The translations under genes and the position numbers were made by a program. Positions 47,348 to 59,103 of a stretch of DNA of 64,000 nucleotides are shown here, piece by piece. The notes beneath the pieces were generated by a model, which saw nothing but the letters and a program-made list of their open reading frames with translations, was not told the origin of the DNA and ran no database searches. The stretch is from the NCBI GenBank assembly GCA_004369085.1, contig ML210175.1, forward strand, positions 125,128 through 189,127, in the 5' to 3' direction. This DNA is from Coprinopsis marcescibilis. Its lineage: Eukaryota; Basidiomycota; Agaricomycetes; Agaricales; Psathyrellaceae. Within the stretch, counting starts at the first letter, position 1. Every line of letters starts with the position of its first letter.

Positions 47348-47710
47348 ATGACCATCCATATCAAGAAACTCAAAGTTCGTCAGCAAAAAGGTACGCGTTT
47401 AACGTGTTCTCTTCGCGTCTTGTCATAACCACCATTCGGCAACAGCTGCTGCAACTGTTATGTGTGCACCTCAACTGCAGGCCATGTTGGGCTGCTGGGC
47501 TGCCAGTGGAGATTTGCACTCGGTAGAGAAGTGCAAGACGGCGGCAGATAGCCTGTTCCAATGTATGCGGACAACGGTGCGTGCTTGTTGTCATCGCTGC
47601 GTCGACTACGGTCACTCACTCTGTGCATCATATGCTAGCCTATGCCCAAGAAGTCTCATAGACCAACGATTAACTACCACCTTGCCAGATTGGGCAAAAA
47701 CATCCAATAG
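47348..47710 (+). CDS. MRP10: Mitochondrial small-ribosomal-subunit protein mS37 (MRP10), CHCH domain
   Basis: Three exons encode 81 residues: MTIHIKKLKVRQQK, then AAATVMCAPQLQAMLGC and WAASGDLHSVEKCKTAADSL FQCMRTT, then PMPKKSHRPTINYHLARLGK. Cys21-X9-Cys31 and Cys44-X9-Cys54 form the twin CX9C motif of Mia40-imported proteins. The introns are GTACGC...ACAG and GTGCGT...CTAG. Stop 47708-47710. The in-frame upstream ATG at 47210 is possible, but homologues start at MTIHIKKL. The gene is divergent from UBC6 across about 290 bases. Confidence 0.9.
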
Positions 47711-48029
47711 AGGTCCTATCTTTTCCTACTTGCTTTCCAGGCTTAATCTCGTGTATAGCTTAATGAATTCTCGGTTTATGATAACTAATGTCCAGTGACA
47801 ACACCCCCATCGTGTTATAGCTCACGTTTGCCCACAGTTCCCCTGGTCTCGACCTTCTCCTGCTGTTCTGCAAAGTAATTACCTGTTTGCATCGCTCGCT
47901 TCGATGGGTCCGGATCAACTGCAACGCGGTCACAACGAATTGACCTCGCAAAAACCTCATGTTTTAGGAACCAGATGAGTGTATAAAAGGACGCTTCTCT
48001 CAGAGCAAAGATATCAGCAGTACTAAACC
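47711..48029. promoter_or_regulatory. Spacer and promoter before the NYN-LOTUS cluster
   Basis: About 320 bases from the mS37 stop to the first cluster gene. A TATAAAA box lies at 47982-47988, 48 bases before the NL1 start codon. Confidence 0.5.
47982..47988 (+). promoter_or_regulatory. TATA box upstream of NL1
   Basis: TATAAAA lies 48 bases before the NL1 start codon, a plausible core-promoter spacing if the 5' leader is short. Confidence 0.5.
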
Positions 48030-49628
48030 ATGACATCCGTTTCTGTTGTCCACGTCTTCTGGGAAGGTTCGTGGCAGTTTTCAAGTTGATATTCACGGCA
48101 CTGTGCTGATTTAATCTCCATCGCAGAATCTGTGCTTCCAAAACCCGATGTAGGGGGTAGCAGGCTCACTCGAGCAATTAGGACGTATGCTTCTCGGCTA
48201 GGAAGAGTCAACACTATTAGACTGTACGCAGATTTGTCAAGCAATACGCAGAACTTGTCGACGATTCTACGGTCAGAGCTACAGTGCTCCGGAGTCACTG
48301 TGATCGATACAGTGTCTAGTGGGAGACCAGCAGCGCCTTCAAAAATGTTGATTGGTATGTCGAGTGTTCAACATTGAATCCTGTTGTGCATTAACCTGCT
48401 TCCAGCCGATCTTTTTCTGAACGCCATGGATACTACAGCCAATACGACTAACTCAGTCATGTTGGTTATCACTGCCGATCCGGATATCGCGTACACCATA
48501 TCTTCTCTTCGAGGTAGAGGGTACCACGTTCACCTCCTTTCACCGTCCCCTGTCAATCGGAACATTGCTTTTCTTGCGAATAACAATAATTTGGATAACC
48601 CAGATATTCCTTTCCACGCTGCCAGCGCAAACTCTCCGGATTCTTCAACCACCTCATCTACCAACGGGCGGGGGAGTGGCAGTAACACTGGCAGGAGCGC
48701 TTCGATCGACGAGCAAGACATCAATCGAATGTCCGCTACGCGCGACGCTCAAGAAGCTGTACATGCCATGTTTGCCGTCAACGACGAACCGGTGAAGGAC
48801 GATGTTCCAACACAGAATAATACAGGCGAAAAACTGCGCCCAAGAATATGGACTTCTGCAGAGGACGACCCTCGAACCTCCCGACAAAACCCCACTGGGG
48901 CATCTTCAACATCCCTCCCATTTCAGCCCCTATTCCGCCCTCTACAACATTTGATACCCCCTTCTCCGTTCAGCAGCTCAGAAACTCAATTTTCGAGCTA
49001 CTCCGGCAAACGGAGAACACCAGTTGCTCAATCAACAGTATCGGAGACCATAACATCTCCCGCTATCCCAGACGACTATGTCGACGGCACGCCAAAGACA
49101 GGTGTACGAACTATTCCAGATGGCCCGGGAACTTCTCGGTTAGATACGCATACCTCGCGATCGCAAGGAAGTGATACCAGCGAACACACTCCGAAAGCTG
49201 AGCATAAACCTTTGCAATCTTTTTCAACGTCCCTCAAGGTGGACCCTACTGCTACCAACTTGATTACTGCTTCCGGAGGAACGGATGCGGCTATCTCGCG
49301 AGGAACACCAGCAACTCAGGCCGCACCCAGTTCGATGCCCCAATTACCGCCACATCCTGCCCATTTCGACATTTTGATTACCGTCTTGAAAACCTACAAA
49401 CCTGCCCCACACCTTCCCGGTTTGAAGCGAGCATTCCTAGCGAAGAAGTTATTGCAACTCGATCCAAACCTGTTTATCAAAGCAGGCGTCGACCCTTCTT
49501 GTTTCGACCAGGAAGCTGGGGATGATGTGATTCTGACACCCATCACAAGATATATCAGGCTAGCTGCAGAGCACAACATCGTCACTGTTCAGCGTAGCCT
49601 CGTCTCCTTGAACCCGATGTATCTCTAG
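48030..49628 (+). CDS. NL1: NYN domain + LOTUS-like domain, degenerate nuclease site
   Basis: Exons 48030-48066, 48127-48354 and 48406-49628 join in frame to 495 residues. The NYN part reads MTSVSVVHVFWE-ESVLPKP, LGRVNTIRLYADL, SELQCSGVTVIDTVSSGRPA, SKMLIADLFLNAM and VMLVITADPDIAYTISSLRG. The first acidic position is Glu instead of Asp (WE for WD), the ENC motif is lost, and the Asp before KM is Ser. D in IAD and both Asp of ADPD remain. About 220 disordered residues follow. The C-terminal winged-helix-like domain is HFDILITVLKTYKPAP, LLQLDPNLFIKAGVD, TRYIRLAAEHNIVTVQ, with an extra acidic insertion (DQEAGDD). A TATA box lies 48 bases upstream. Binding or nuclease activity is not certain. Confidence 0.82.
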
Positions 49629-49805
49629 CTGGTACCTCCATCTGCAGCAAATTTACTTTTGTTTCTCAGACTACAACTGCGACCTATATTTAGGCGCTAC
49701 GTGGCGTCGATCAGTTTTGGGTCTGCTGACTTTCATTCATCACAACTTGTCCACATAGAATCAGCCTTCCGAAGTATCCACATGCATTGTGGGAATACAA
49801 CTGAC

Positions 49806-49812
49806 TATAAAA
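49806..49812 (+). promoter_or_regulatory. TATA box upstream of NL2
   Basis: TATAAAA lies 56 bases before the NL2 start, in a position like that of NL1. The two promoters may be copies. Confidence 0.5.
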
Positions 49813-49861
49813 CAGGGGCTTCCCTATCCGCAACCTCAGGTTACTTCTTTTCTTGCCGACC

Positions 49862-51403
49862 ATGACGTCGGACGTACACGTTTTCTGGGACGGTATAGAG
49901 TACACCTTGCGATTATGCTATCTCGGTTTTAACCTCGCTACTTAGGATCCGCGCTCCCAAAGCCCAACCTTGACGGCTTCAAACTTGCGCGCGTTATTCG
50001 GTCGCATGCCTTGAGATTCGGTGTCGTCAAGGGTGTGAAGTTGTATACGGACATTTCAGGAGAACAGAACCAGCTTTCGAAAACTCTGCGCTCCGAACTT
50101 CAATGCTCGGGAGTTTCTGTTATCGATACAGTCTCTGCTGGACGTCCAGCTGCTTCCTCAAAGATGATGTTAGGTGAGTAGCTGCTCAAACCAGTTTCAT
50201 TGAGGGCTTACCCAAGGCCTACCTCGCACTAATTCAGCTGACATTTTCGTGGCCGCGTTGGATAATCCGAACAATAAACCCAATTTCACGATGGTGATTA
50301 TCACAGCAGATCCTGACATCGCATACAGCCTTTCGATGCTAAGGCTTAGAGGGTACACAATTCATTTGATTTGCCCTGGTGAAGCCCACAACAATTTGTC
50401 CTTTCTCGCCGACGAGACCGGCTTTGACGACGACGATGAGCCTTCTACAGCCACCGGAGACGGATTCTCGTCGTCGTCTGCCGGCCTAGTCGGTTCACAA
50501 AATGAACCAGCACCGTCGGGTACTACATCCAAAAAGGATTCTGGAAAGGGGAAAGGCAATGAAACTCGTCGCGATAATCGACTCAACGACCAGGTGCAAC
50601 ATGACGCAGACTTGCGAAGCTTGCTCACGGCCAACCCTAGAGAGTTGGACCCCCCCGAGCTTGATGATCAACCTCTCGAGCATCTGGAACGAAGCTTTCG
50701 CCGCATGTCGGAGGGTGGTTCAGTCTCAACGCCTTCCGTCAACGAATCCTCAACCTCAAGTCAGTTTAGTCACATTGACCCGCAGAGCTTCACACCATCG
50801 CCCCATTCCCGGCCTCTATTTTTCACCAAGACACCTCCAATATTTGGTGGACCTCAAATTCCAGCTCATGCATCCGACACTCCTTTACCGAAAGCGGATC
50901 TCGAGGACCACGTCAACCGGTACAAACCTTTTCCGTCTGCTGAGGAGCAAGTAGATCAACCGCCAAAGCATACAGTCGTAGAAACGAAAGGGAAAGTTGG
51001 CGCAGCCTCGCCAGCTAAAGATCTGCCCTCAGGCCCGTCCGAGAAAGCTGTCATTTCCGTTCCGTCCTCCCCTCCTCAGCCGTTCATAATCGGAGTCACG
51101 GTTCATGCTAAACCGACCATCCCTGCTGGATTACCGGCACCGTCAAAGAATAAGACGGTCCCCCTTCAATTCAACAACCTCGTCACTTACCTCAAGAAAC
51201 ACCGTATACTGGCTACTAATCCTATGAAGGTCGGTGATATGTACGAACCGCTCTTGAGTGAACACCCGCGAATTTTCATCGAAGCTGGGACTTCTAACAA
51301 GAAGCATCCTCTCAGGAAATATATCCGACAAGCAGAAACACATGGAATAGTCACTATAACAAAGAAAAAAACTGTTTATTTGAATGCAGAATATGCTAAA
51401 TAA
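49862..51403 (+). CDS. NL2: NYN domain + LOTUS-like domain, partly degenerate
   Basis: Exons 49862-49892, 49946-50173 and 50238-51403 give 474 residues. NYN blocks: MTSDVHVFWDG-SALPKPN, FGVVKGVKLYTDI, SELQCSGVSVIDTVSAGRPA, SKMMLADIFVAAL and MVIITADPDIAYSLSMLRLR. It keeps the first Asp (WD) but has GSA where active relatives have YEN, and Ser-Ser before KM instead of Ala-Asp. The linker is Ser/Pro-rich with acidic and basic patches (ETGFDDDDE, KKDSGKGKGNETRRD). The C-terminal domain reads QFNNLVTYLKKHRIL, LLSEHPRIFIEAGTSNKKHP, RKYIRQAETHGIVTITKKK. Closest by eye to NL1; the pair look like a recent duplication. Confidence 0.83.
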
Positions 51404-51742
51404 TTGTGATTCCGACCCCTCCTTTATTTAAAGATCATCTTGGTGTTCAAGTTACCTAATAGTCGGAGGAATTACCACACGAAGTTTCAGCTATGAAATG
51501 TGAAGATGTTCCTTGCAGTATGTTCCACTCTAACCATCTTGGAAGTTCAAACCTCGGCGTGTACTTTTCAGAGCCAATTCTTCTGTGGATCGTTGTCGCC
51601 TGGTTTTGCCAAGAACAGGTACAGTTTACATAAAATGCCAGCACAATGATCAGGCATTTGAATGGAAAGTAGCACCCACAATGTCCGAGTCTTGTTTTTC
51701 GTCCACGAACCACCAAGTAATTGACCGGCCAGAACCACTTCA
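51404..51742. other. Spacer NL2-NL3
   Basis: About 340 bases, no gene recognised. It holds the NL3 promoter. Confidence 0.4.
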
Positions 51743-53385
51743 ATGAGCGAGCATAAACACGTTTCGGTGTACTGGGACAGTGAGTTGTGGAATCTCATAC
51801 TATATTTCCACTCTCGCAATTGACAACATTCTAGTGAGTGCCCTTCCCCGGGAAGAGGTCACAGGGTTTGAATTCGCCAGGTCTATTCGGACACTCGTTG
51901 CACAGTTGGGCGTTGTGCGAACATTCAATTTCTACATCGACTCCCAAAGCCCGTTAATGATCACTGCAAACCAGAGATCAGAACTGCAGTGTTCCGGGGT
52001 TGCCATTGTTGATACTGTGTCAAATGGGCGGACGAACGCCTGTAGCAAAATGATGATATGTGCGTTAGCTCTTCGTTTACGGTACCCACTCTCTCTGACG
52101 GAATAACTAGCGGACTGTCTTGTCGAAATTATCGACGGGGTAGCAGCCGATACGTTTCTTTTCATTACAGGAGATTCAGACACCCTCTACACGATATCGC
52201 TGTTACGAGCGCGAGGATACAAGACTGTTGTACTCTGTCCAGGAGGCGCAGACAGAAATCTGACTGCAACAGCCACTTGGACAGACCTAAACCATGCTCT
52301 CTTCAGGCGTGCTACTTCAAAGGATGAGCCCACCGGAAAGCACCCTTATATGGCGTCCTCCCCCGTCCAATTGTCATTCTCTGGGGCCTCCACTCCTGTT
52401 GGGGTTCCATTTACTACCGCGGACGTAGATCGTACAGGGAGACTTGAGAGCGAGATCGGCCCATCCTCAAAGGAGCCGCCAGGACCTGGCGAGGAAGCAG
52501 CCGACAATCCCGTCACACCAGATCAGTCTCAACACCTGTTGGTGGATAAGTCGAACCCATCTTCACCGTATAAAGCAAATTCCCTGCCCATAGCCAACGC
52601 CCCATCCCCACCGCCCTTTGCCGCGAATCACGACGGCAACTTTTCAGCCCCCAGTCCAATTAAAGTCCCAATGGTTCTACACGCCGATCCCACGGCTAAG
52701 GTCGTGACACCAGTGAATCCGACAGCGAGGCTACCGTCCTCAGCTTGGTCGAGCCTTCTATCCGACGCACAAACCCCACCCAAACCAGTCGAAAGTCCGC
52801 CGAAGATAAAGGTATCAGAAGTCATTTCGCCAGAGCCATCTTCAACGTCCAAAGCAAAGCCTTCGCAATGTGTTCCTTCGGCAGGAACGAAAGAAGTGGT
52901 TTCGTATGAATCCTTCATGGTGCGACACTTTCCGTGTTCATATGTGATATGGTCTGATCTCAGTTTAGAAATCATATGAATTTCCTAAACCTGCTGGCGA
53001 CCAACCAGTGTCAACTCGGACACAAAAGCAAAGCGCAGACACCGATCTTGTGGACTGGTCCTTGCGATCTGGCTGGCAAGCCCCGAAGGCCAATGCGCCA
53101 CTTTCCGTCGCAGCACCGACATTTCGACCAAAGCCCAAATCCGACCTAATGAAGCAGCTCAAATTCAGGGTTTTGGTCGAGTGTCTTCGGTCCACCCCGA
53201 CAAACAATATCGCAAGAGGAGCTCTCGATGGGGCACTACGAAAGGTAGACCCCAAATTCTACGAGAACTCCGGATTGAACGCAATTGAGCAACCAATCGT
53301 ACATTTAATCGATACTGCATACGAGGCTGGGATTATAACTGCAAGCTCGGGCAGTCAGGTTACTTTGAGTTCAAACTTTCGTTGA
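51743..53385 (+). CDS. NL3: NYN domain + LOTUS-like domain, extra intron
   Basis: Exons 51743-51779, 51835-52059, 52111-52919 and 52969-53385 sum to 495 residues. NYN blocks: MSEHKHVSVYWDM-SALPREE, LGVVRTFNFYIDS, SELQCSGVAIVDTVSNGRTN, CSKMMISDCLVEI and FLFITGDSDTLYTISLLRAR. WD, SD and GDSD keep the main acidic residues; ENC and the Asp before KM are lost. The linker is Pro/Ser-rich. The fourth exon begins after a 49-nt intron (ESFM joined to KSYEFPKPAG) that NL1, NL2 and NL4 lack. The C-terminal domain reads KFRVLVECLRSTPTN, LRKVDPKFYENSGLN and LIDTAYEAGIITASSGSQVT. Confidence 0.8.
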
Positions 53386-53764
53386 GTCGTAAACATGTTC
53401 CTTCACTTTCAATATGATCGATTTCTTAGAACACGGCTGGTTTCAGGTTCGGCTGAAGACCCTTTGCAGGTGTGGCGCGTAAGAAGGATGTCTTCACGTT
53501 CTACAGATAGCATGTGACAGCTAGAATTGTATCTTCATTCTGCTTTTTCGACTCTGGGATCATTGGCCTGGCGGCATCCTCCGCGACCCAACGTGTGTTG
53601 TGCCTTGGACATGCGAGCTTATTAGGGGACCACAGCGTGCTGTGACGGCGTTTTGAACATGATGGTGATAACGGTACATCGTGGAAGGGGGACATTAGCA
53701 AGGTGGCGTGTTCCTTTCGTACTTAACCAGAATCCAGTGAAACAAAAGCATCCCAACTCAAGCA
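53386..53764. other. Spacer NL3-NL4
   Basis: About 380 bases without a recognised gene. Confidence 0.4.
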
Positions 53765-55194
53765 ATGTCAGACTCCAAAGCCGGCGTCACTATTCTTTGG
53801 AGTGGTAAGTGTTTTTATCCTCTTGTTTCATTTCCATCACTGAATCGCCTATCCATAGATTCGACTTGTTTGTCAGAGGAAACGACGGGACCCGACGCTG
53901 TAGCTGCTATTCTTTCCATTGCGGCCGACTTCGGGCCTGTAATATCGGTCAAGCTCTACTTTGACTCATGGCACCCCTCCAGGTTTTCAACGGATCTGAG
54001 GTCCCAGTTACAGTGTTCCGGGGTTACCTTGGTCGACGTTGCGGCAGAGGGCCGTGAAGGTGCATCAACGAAGATGATATTGGGTGTGTCCTCTCGAACG
54101 TGTAGGATGCTAGCTACAAAGCTCACTGGCTTGGATTAGCCGATGCCTTCGTTTCAGCATTCGAGAATCCCTCGCATGTTTTGCTGCTTGTCACTGCCGA
54201 TCCGGACACACTATACGGCCTATCCTTGTTGCAGGCTCGTGGGTGTCGGACGGTCGTACTGTGTCCGCCGACTTCGCACCCCAATTTGCTCCGTCGAGCG
54301 TTACTCCCGACCCCATTTCTGGAGCAACACTGGACTGACGGCTCAATCCGCTCGTCTTCACCATCTTCTAGTCTGGACAACTTTCCAGAGTCCCAAACAA
54401 TTCCCCAGTCCCCGATTAGTCCTGCGAATGATCTACGTTCGTTCGTAGGCTCACATCCTATAATCCCAGCTTCTCCACCAAGTGATACCGGCGTTACTGT
54501 CGAGACCCAGGGAAGAAGACAAACCCCTTCAGTTGACGGCGACATACGCAGCGCATCACAGCGATCGACATTCGGTAGACAGCGGGTTGTTGTGGATGGC
54601 ACCGAATCGCCGCGCGCAAAATCGCCAATATCGGTCAACTCTGGCTCCGGCTCAAGCTCCAACTTTGTTGTGGTTTCTCCGGATAAAACACCTTCTCAGC
54701 CCAATGTCAGAGCCGGGGATCCAGTCCAGTCCGGAAATCAGTCGCTCTCCAAGGATTCGACTGCCTCGAACAGCCAAATCGTTGGGTCTCCGAAGCGGAA
54801 ACCAACAGATGTTGCGTTCATCTTTGTCCCCGCTTCAAAGCCTGTGCTTGCTAATTCCACAATCGACAATCCAGTAGCACTCGCTTCAGGTGGGACCTCC
54901 GGGTCTTCATCGGGGGGAGGGACTAATACGGTGCCCGCCTCCGTACCTACCATTCCTGCACGATATCAAGTACTCGTTGACCATTTACGAGCTTGCCTTG
55001 CTATGGGTCAGCCATCTACACCCCGTGAAACGCTACTGGGTCAGCTCAAGGGGCGTAGGCCGGGATTCATGATCGAATGTGGAATCGACACTGGCAAAAA
55101 GCCTGTTGTAAAATATCTACAGGATGCACATACTGCCGGGATTATAACCTCCGCGCTAGGAAATCCGGTTTTACATCCTCAGTATCGCATCTAG
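53765..55194 (+). CDS. NL4: NYN domain + LOTUS-like domain, first catalytic Asp lost
   Basis: Exons 53765-53804, 53859-54083 and 54140-55194 give 439 residues. NYN blocks: MSDSKAGVTILWSD-STCLSE, FGPVISVKLYFDS, SQLQCSGVTLVDVAAEGREG, STKMILADAFVSAF and LLLVTADPDTLYGLSLLQAR. Ser replaces the first Asp (WS), although the Cys of ENC is kept (STC). AD and ADPD remain. The disordered linker is rich in Ser (GSGSSSNFVVV, GGTSGSSSGGGTN). The C-terminal domain is RYQVLVDHLRACLAMG, LLGQLKGRRPGFMIECGIDT and VKYLQDAHTAGIITSALGNP. Likely catalytically weak or dead; a binding or regulatory role is possible. Confidence 0.8.
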
Positions 55195-55914
55195 TGAATA
55201 CTGGACTTGGAATGAACGCCCACCTTACCCCTTTCCCGCTGATTAATCTCTTACTTAGAATTTTCGTATGGTGTAATCAAAATCCATTTCCGACATGGTT
55301 TACGATAGACTTTCATGCAGGCCCCCTTAAATTCCACCTGCTTCCGTGGCCACAACACAAGCATAACCCATAAATTATAGGAAATACAGCGAATCTGCCG
55401 GATCCCGAAGTTTGCGATATAAACTACGAGGCCATGGCTTTCGTGAAGTCGGAATTTTCGTGAAGCCTAACTCTAACAGAATACGACTGCATATCTTCTA
55501 GGTATCGACGTTCCCGGACAGTTACTTTCACGGTGACTTACATTCGGCGTGGATTGTCGACTGGTTGCTGCCATATTTGATAACGTTCGCATGAAACTGT
55601 CCTTAATATCAGCTATGCTTTATGGAACACAAGTTCAAAGGGTGTTTCTCTGATATTCGTCTTCACTTGAGAACTTGAGAGCAGAAGGCTGGGCTAGTCA
55701 CCGTGACTGCAAGTTGCTCCAATTTATGCATCATGCATCATGTCCAGCAGGCTTGTACACGTTGCCATTCGATCATCATCTTCATCATCACTCAAGTAGT
55801 GCTCACCACTTCCATGCGCCCACATTCACACATTGGTGCTTCTTAGCCTAGCTAGCGGGCTGATTGGTATGAACATCCTAGGAAAGGTACTTTACCCACA
55901 ATCGCTGCCTGAGC
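55195..55914. other. Spacer NL4-NL5
   Basis: About 720 bases, one of the two largest gaps in the cluster and the boundary between the two subgroups. It has a duplicated GCATCAT (about 55726-55741) and an ATC-rich microsatellite-like run at about 55772-55790. No gene recognised. Confidence 0.45.
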
Positions 55915-57422
55915 ATGAAGGACACCGCAGACAACAACACACACGAAGTCGCGATATTCTGGGACTTTTGTAGGTATATCACACCTCTCACTAGTGCAAA
56001 ACGATTAATTTTCGTTAGCGAGCCGTCCTGCCCCAAGTGACGCCTCTGGGTGCCAAGTCTCGAATGCACTGCGGGGCATCGGGCAACGGTTTGGAAGCAT
56101 CAAACTTTTCAAGGTTTATCTCCCTATTTTTGAGCATTCCAGTAGCAATGGAGCTAGGTCATCGTCCTTTCGCTCAGAGCTACAGGCATCTGGAGCGTCT
56201 TTAACCGACATTCCTGCCAATAACAACATCTCAGCTAATGTTTCTGGACAGATGATCACAGGTCGGCATAACTTTGCGGTTTCAATACACCATTATATCG
56301 CTGATGATTCATCTAGTGGACATGTTCACGTATGCAATGGAAAGGCCGCCGACCACTACGACAGTGGTGCTTATCACAGAAGATGAACTCTTCTCATACG
56401 CTATCTCAACCCTCCGCCTACGCAACTACCGCACTGCTATCATTGGGTCGGATAGAAATTCCAGCCTACTTTCCCAAGGAGCTATCTACTTTGACTGGAC
56501 TCTGGATGTTTTGCAGATTCCCAACAGGGCCTTCAGCCAGCCCTCAAAAGCTTCAAACGCTATATCTTCTCAGGAGTCACCAAAGAAACCTTTGCAGTCC
56601 CCGCTCATAACGCCGATGGTGGGAGATAGACACCTCCCTGCAGAATCTCCAAAGCACTACCCTGATCAACCTATGCTCCAAGAGGAACGTGGGGATGAAG
56701 TAGACCTCGGACATTTCCTCCCGAGAGGCAAATCGCGAGCATCCGAAGCGACAGAAACCCCTGAGCAACTGCTTTCCCCGCAAATTAGAGGCACAGCGTC
56801 GATGATAGATCTAGATGATCCTATGCTCGCTTTCTCTCCCAAACCGACTGTTCAACCCAGGGATGTATCGCTCCATGATATGTCAAACACTCCGTCGACA
56901 CCTCGAATGTCGTCCGGCAACAGCCATTCTCCTCCTCCTTCAGTCAACTCCACCCTACCTAATAGGTCCATTCCCGCTGGCTCGCAGCCCTTCAACGGAC
57001 ATTCTTCGTCGTTCCACGGACTATCGACCAATGCCAACTCCAAACCTTCGACTCAGACGTTTACAAATGCTTTCACTCCATCTTCCACATTCACGAATCC
57101 AGTGACAGGGCCTGCACCTGCTGCGGCTAACTCTGCCAACTCAACAACATATCTACAACCCCCCCTCAGCCTTTCCAACGTTCCTTCTCATTTTCAAATT
57201 CTGGTTCAGATTCTTAGAACATACCGGCTCAAAAAGGTCTATCAGCCTTCAAGGTCTAATGTTGCCATCGAGCTGGTCGCTCAGGACAAGGACATTTATA
57301 AGAAAGCTGGAGTAGAGCGGTTTGCCCAGTACTCTGCTTTGGCGGAGAAGGGGGAATACGTCATTCTAGGCAACCTTGGGAACGGGGCTACTTCGATAGA
57401 ATTGCACCCCAAGTGGCGTTAA
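55915..57422 (+). CDS. NL5: NYN domain + LOTUS-like domain, strongly degenerate site
   Basis: Exons 55915-55969, 56019-56261 and 56317-57422 give 467 residues. NYN blocks: HEVAIFWDF-SSRPAPSDAS, FGSIKLFKVYLPI, SELQASGASLTDIPANN, GQMITVDMFTYAM and VVLITEDELFSYAISTLRLR. The first Asp stays, but ENC is SSR, the Asp before (K)M is Gly, and the GDRD motif is EDEL, losing the last Asp. In sequence it is otherwise close to NL6/NL7 (AIFWD, LFK.YL, VDM). The linker is very Ser/Pro/Asn/Thr-rich. The C-terminal domain reads HFQILVQILRTYRLKK, LVAQDKDIYKKAGVERFAQY and EKGEYVILGNLG. A probable pseudo-nuclease. Confidence 0.82.
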
Positions 57423-57786
57423 CTTTCGGCCAGGTCTTATCTTGTCAAATCTAGCGTTCTGTGACGCCACGTTTCTTTTTTTTTGTTGTACAACTCGGAC
57501 GAAAGCACGCATGCCTTTTGTAATAGTAGTATTAGGAGCCGTTCTGTCCCAGCATGTATTCTGTTCGAGTCATTATTGGATTACCGGTTTTCGACTGTTG
57601 AAATTGCCAATTACAGAATACCACCGGATCAATGATTGGATTGGGGGTGCACAAGGCCCAAAATGAGCAGGAGGTCGTCCTATTGTTGTCCTGTAACTAC
57701 CAACTTCTTCAATGCTTTGAATCTCTCGCAACTACGAACTTGCTGTCGACCTTGAAGCTTGGAAGCTCAGCGGCATCTGGTCTGGC
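57423..57786. other. Spacer NL5-NL6
   Basis: About 360 bases. A T-run (about 57475-57484) follows NL5. No gene is seen. Confidence 0.4.
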
Positions 57787-59103
57787 ATGGCTCTCGAGGG
57801 CAATCCCCGGGATGTAGCTATCTTTTGGGATTATGGTTTGCACCGTTTAACCGCTTGATCTTCACGGTGACCGATAACTGGCTTTAACAACAGAGAACTG
57901 CAACCCTCCCACAAGTACTTCGGGATACGACCTCGTCCAGTCCATCAAGACTGTGGCAAAGCAATTTGGATCGGTCAAGCTCTTCAAGGCATATCTTGAG
58001 GTCCCAGCTAACGCAAACTCTTCCACGAGCTCCCGTTCCTCGAAGTTGCGCTCTGAGCTACAAGTCTCAGGAGTTTCTTTGACCGATTGTCCTCACAATA
58101 ATCGAAAAGATGCTGCAGATAAGATGATGTTAGGTTTGTACTTTACCTTGCAGCTTAATTTGATTTCGAATTTGACGTTTCGGGGTTACTTTATTTAGTG
58201 GATATGCTCGCTCATGCTATCGACCATTCGCCACCAACGACGACCTTCATGATTATATCAGGGGATCGGGATTTTGCCTATGCATTATCCATCCTTACGC
58301 TGCGGCTTTACCAAGTGGTGCTCGTAACTTTGCCCAACGCCCACATCAGCCTCACCAAGCAAGCCACCGTCTGTTTTGACTGGTTTTCCGACGTTATCAA
58401 CGTCATACGACCGCGGGATGTGACCATCTCCTTGAATAGCCCCTTTACGACAAGTCCAAGCAAGAGAAAGCGACCGCCGCCCAAGAACGACCACACTGGT
58501 ACTGGCTTACAACTTTGTTCAATTAGATTCCGCAACGAAGAAGGATCACCTTCAGCGCAAGACGTATTCTTCCAAGTTGTCGATACGCCCCCTGAAGGTA
58601 TTTACCCCCCTGCACACGGTTACCTTGTAGAGACTCCGGCCTTGGACGAAGATCACGACGATTTTGGGACATCCTCAGATTCGTTGGACGATGCGGGCTC
58701 CTATGACTCTGCCCTATACGACACGAGTTCTGAATTCGGCTATGAATCCGATAGGGAGGAGCCTGAAGTGCTCACATATATGAGCGATCTCGAGGAGGAC
58801 AACGAGCAGCAATCCGGTATCAAGGACGCGGCGTCGTACGAACGCAAAGGGGATGCGTGCCTCAATGATAACTACGTTTCTGAACCATTCCAGCCGCTGG
58901 TAAAGCAGTTGAAATGGTACCATGACCGTGGCTACGATCGAGTACTACGCTCGGAACTTGGCTTCGACCTCACCACTAGTAGATGTGACTACCAGGCGGC
59001 AGGTGTCACAAAGTTCAAGCGCTACGTTGTTCTCGCGGAGAGGATGGGGTATGTTGAACTTGGAGGGGTTGGGGGCGATGCGTGGGTTCGTTTGCGTTTA
59101 TGA
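57787..59103 (+). CDS. NL6: NYN nuclease-like domain with intact motifs + LOTUS-like domain
   Basis: Exons 57787-57835, 57894-58133 and 58199-59103 give 397 residues. NYN blocks: MALEGNPRDVAIFWDYENCN, FGSVKLFKAYLEV, SELQVSGVSLTDCPHNNRKD, ADKMMLVDMLAHAI and FMIISGDRDFAYALSILTLR. WDYENC, ADKM, VD and GDRD are all present, the full acidic set of the PIN-like NYN fold (limkain-b1/MARF1 type). The linker is shorter and acidic rather than Ser/Pro-rich (LDEDHDDFGTSSDSLDD, SDLEEDNEQQSG). The C-terminal winged helix reads FQPLVKQLKWYHDRGYD, YQAAGVTKFKRYVVLAERMG and GGVGGDAWVRLRL, a good OST-HTH match by eye. Predicted active metal-dependent RNase; not tested. Confidence 0.88.
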
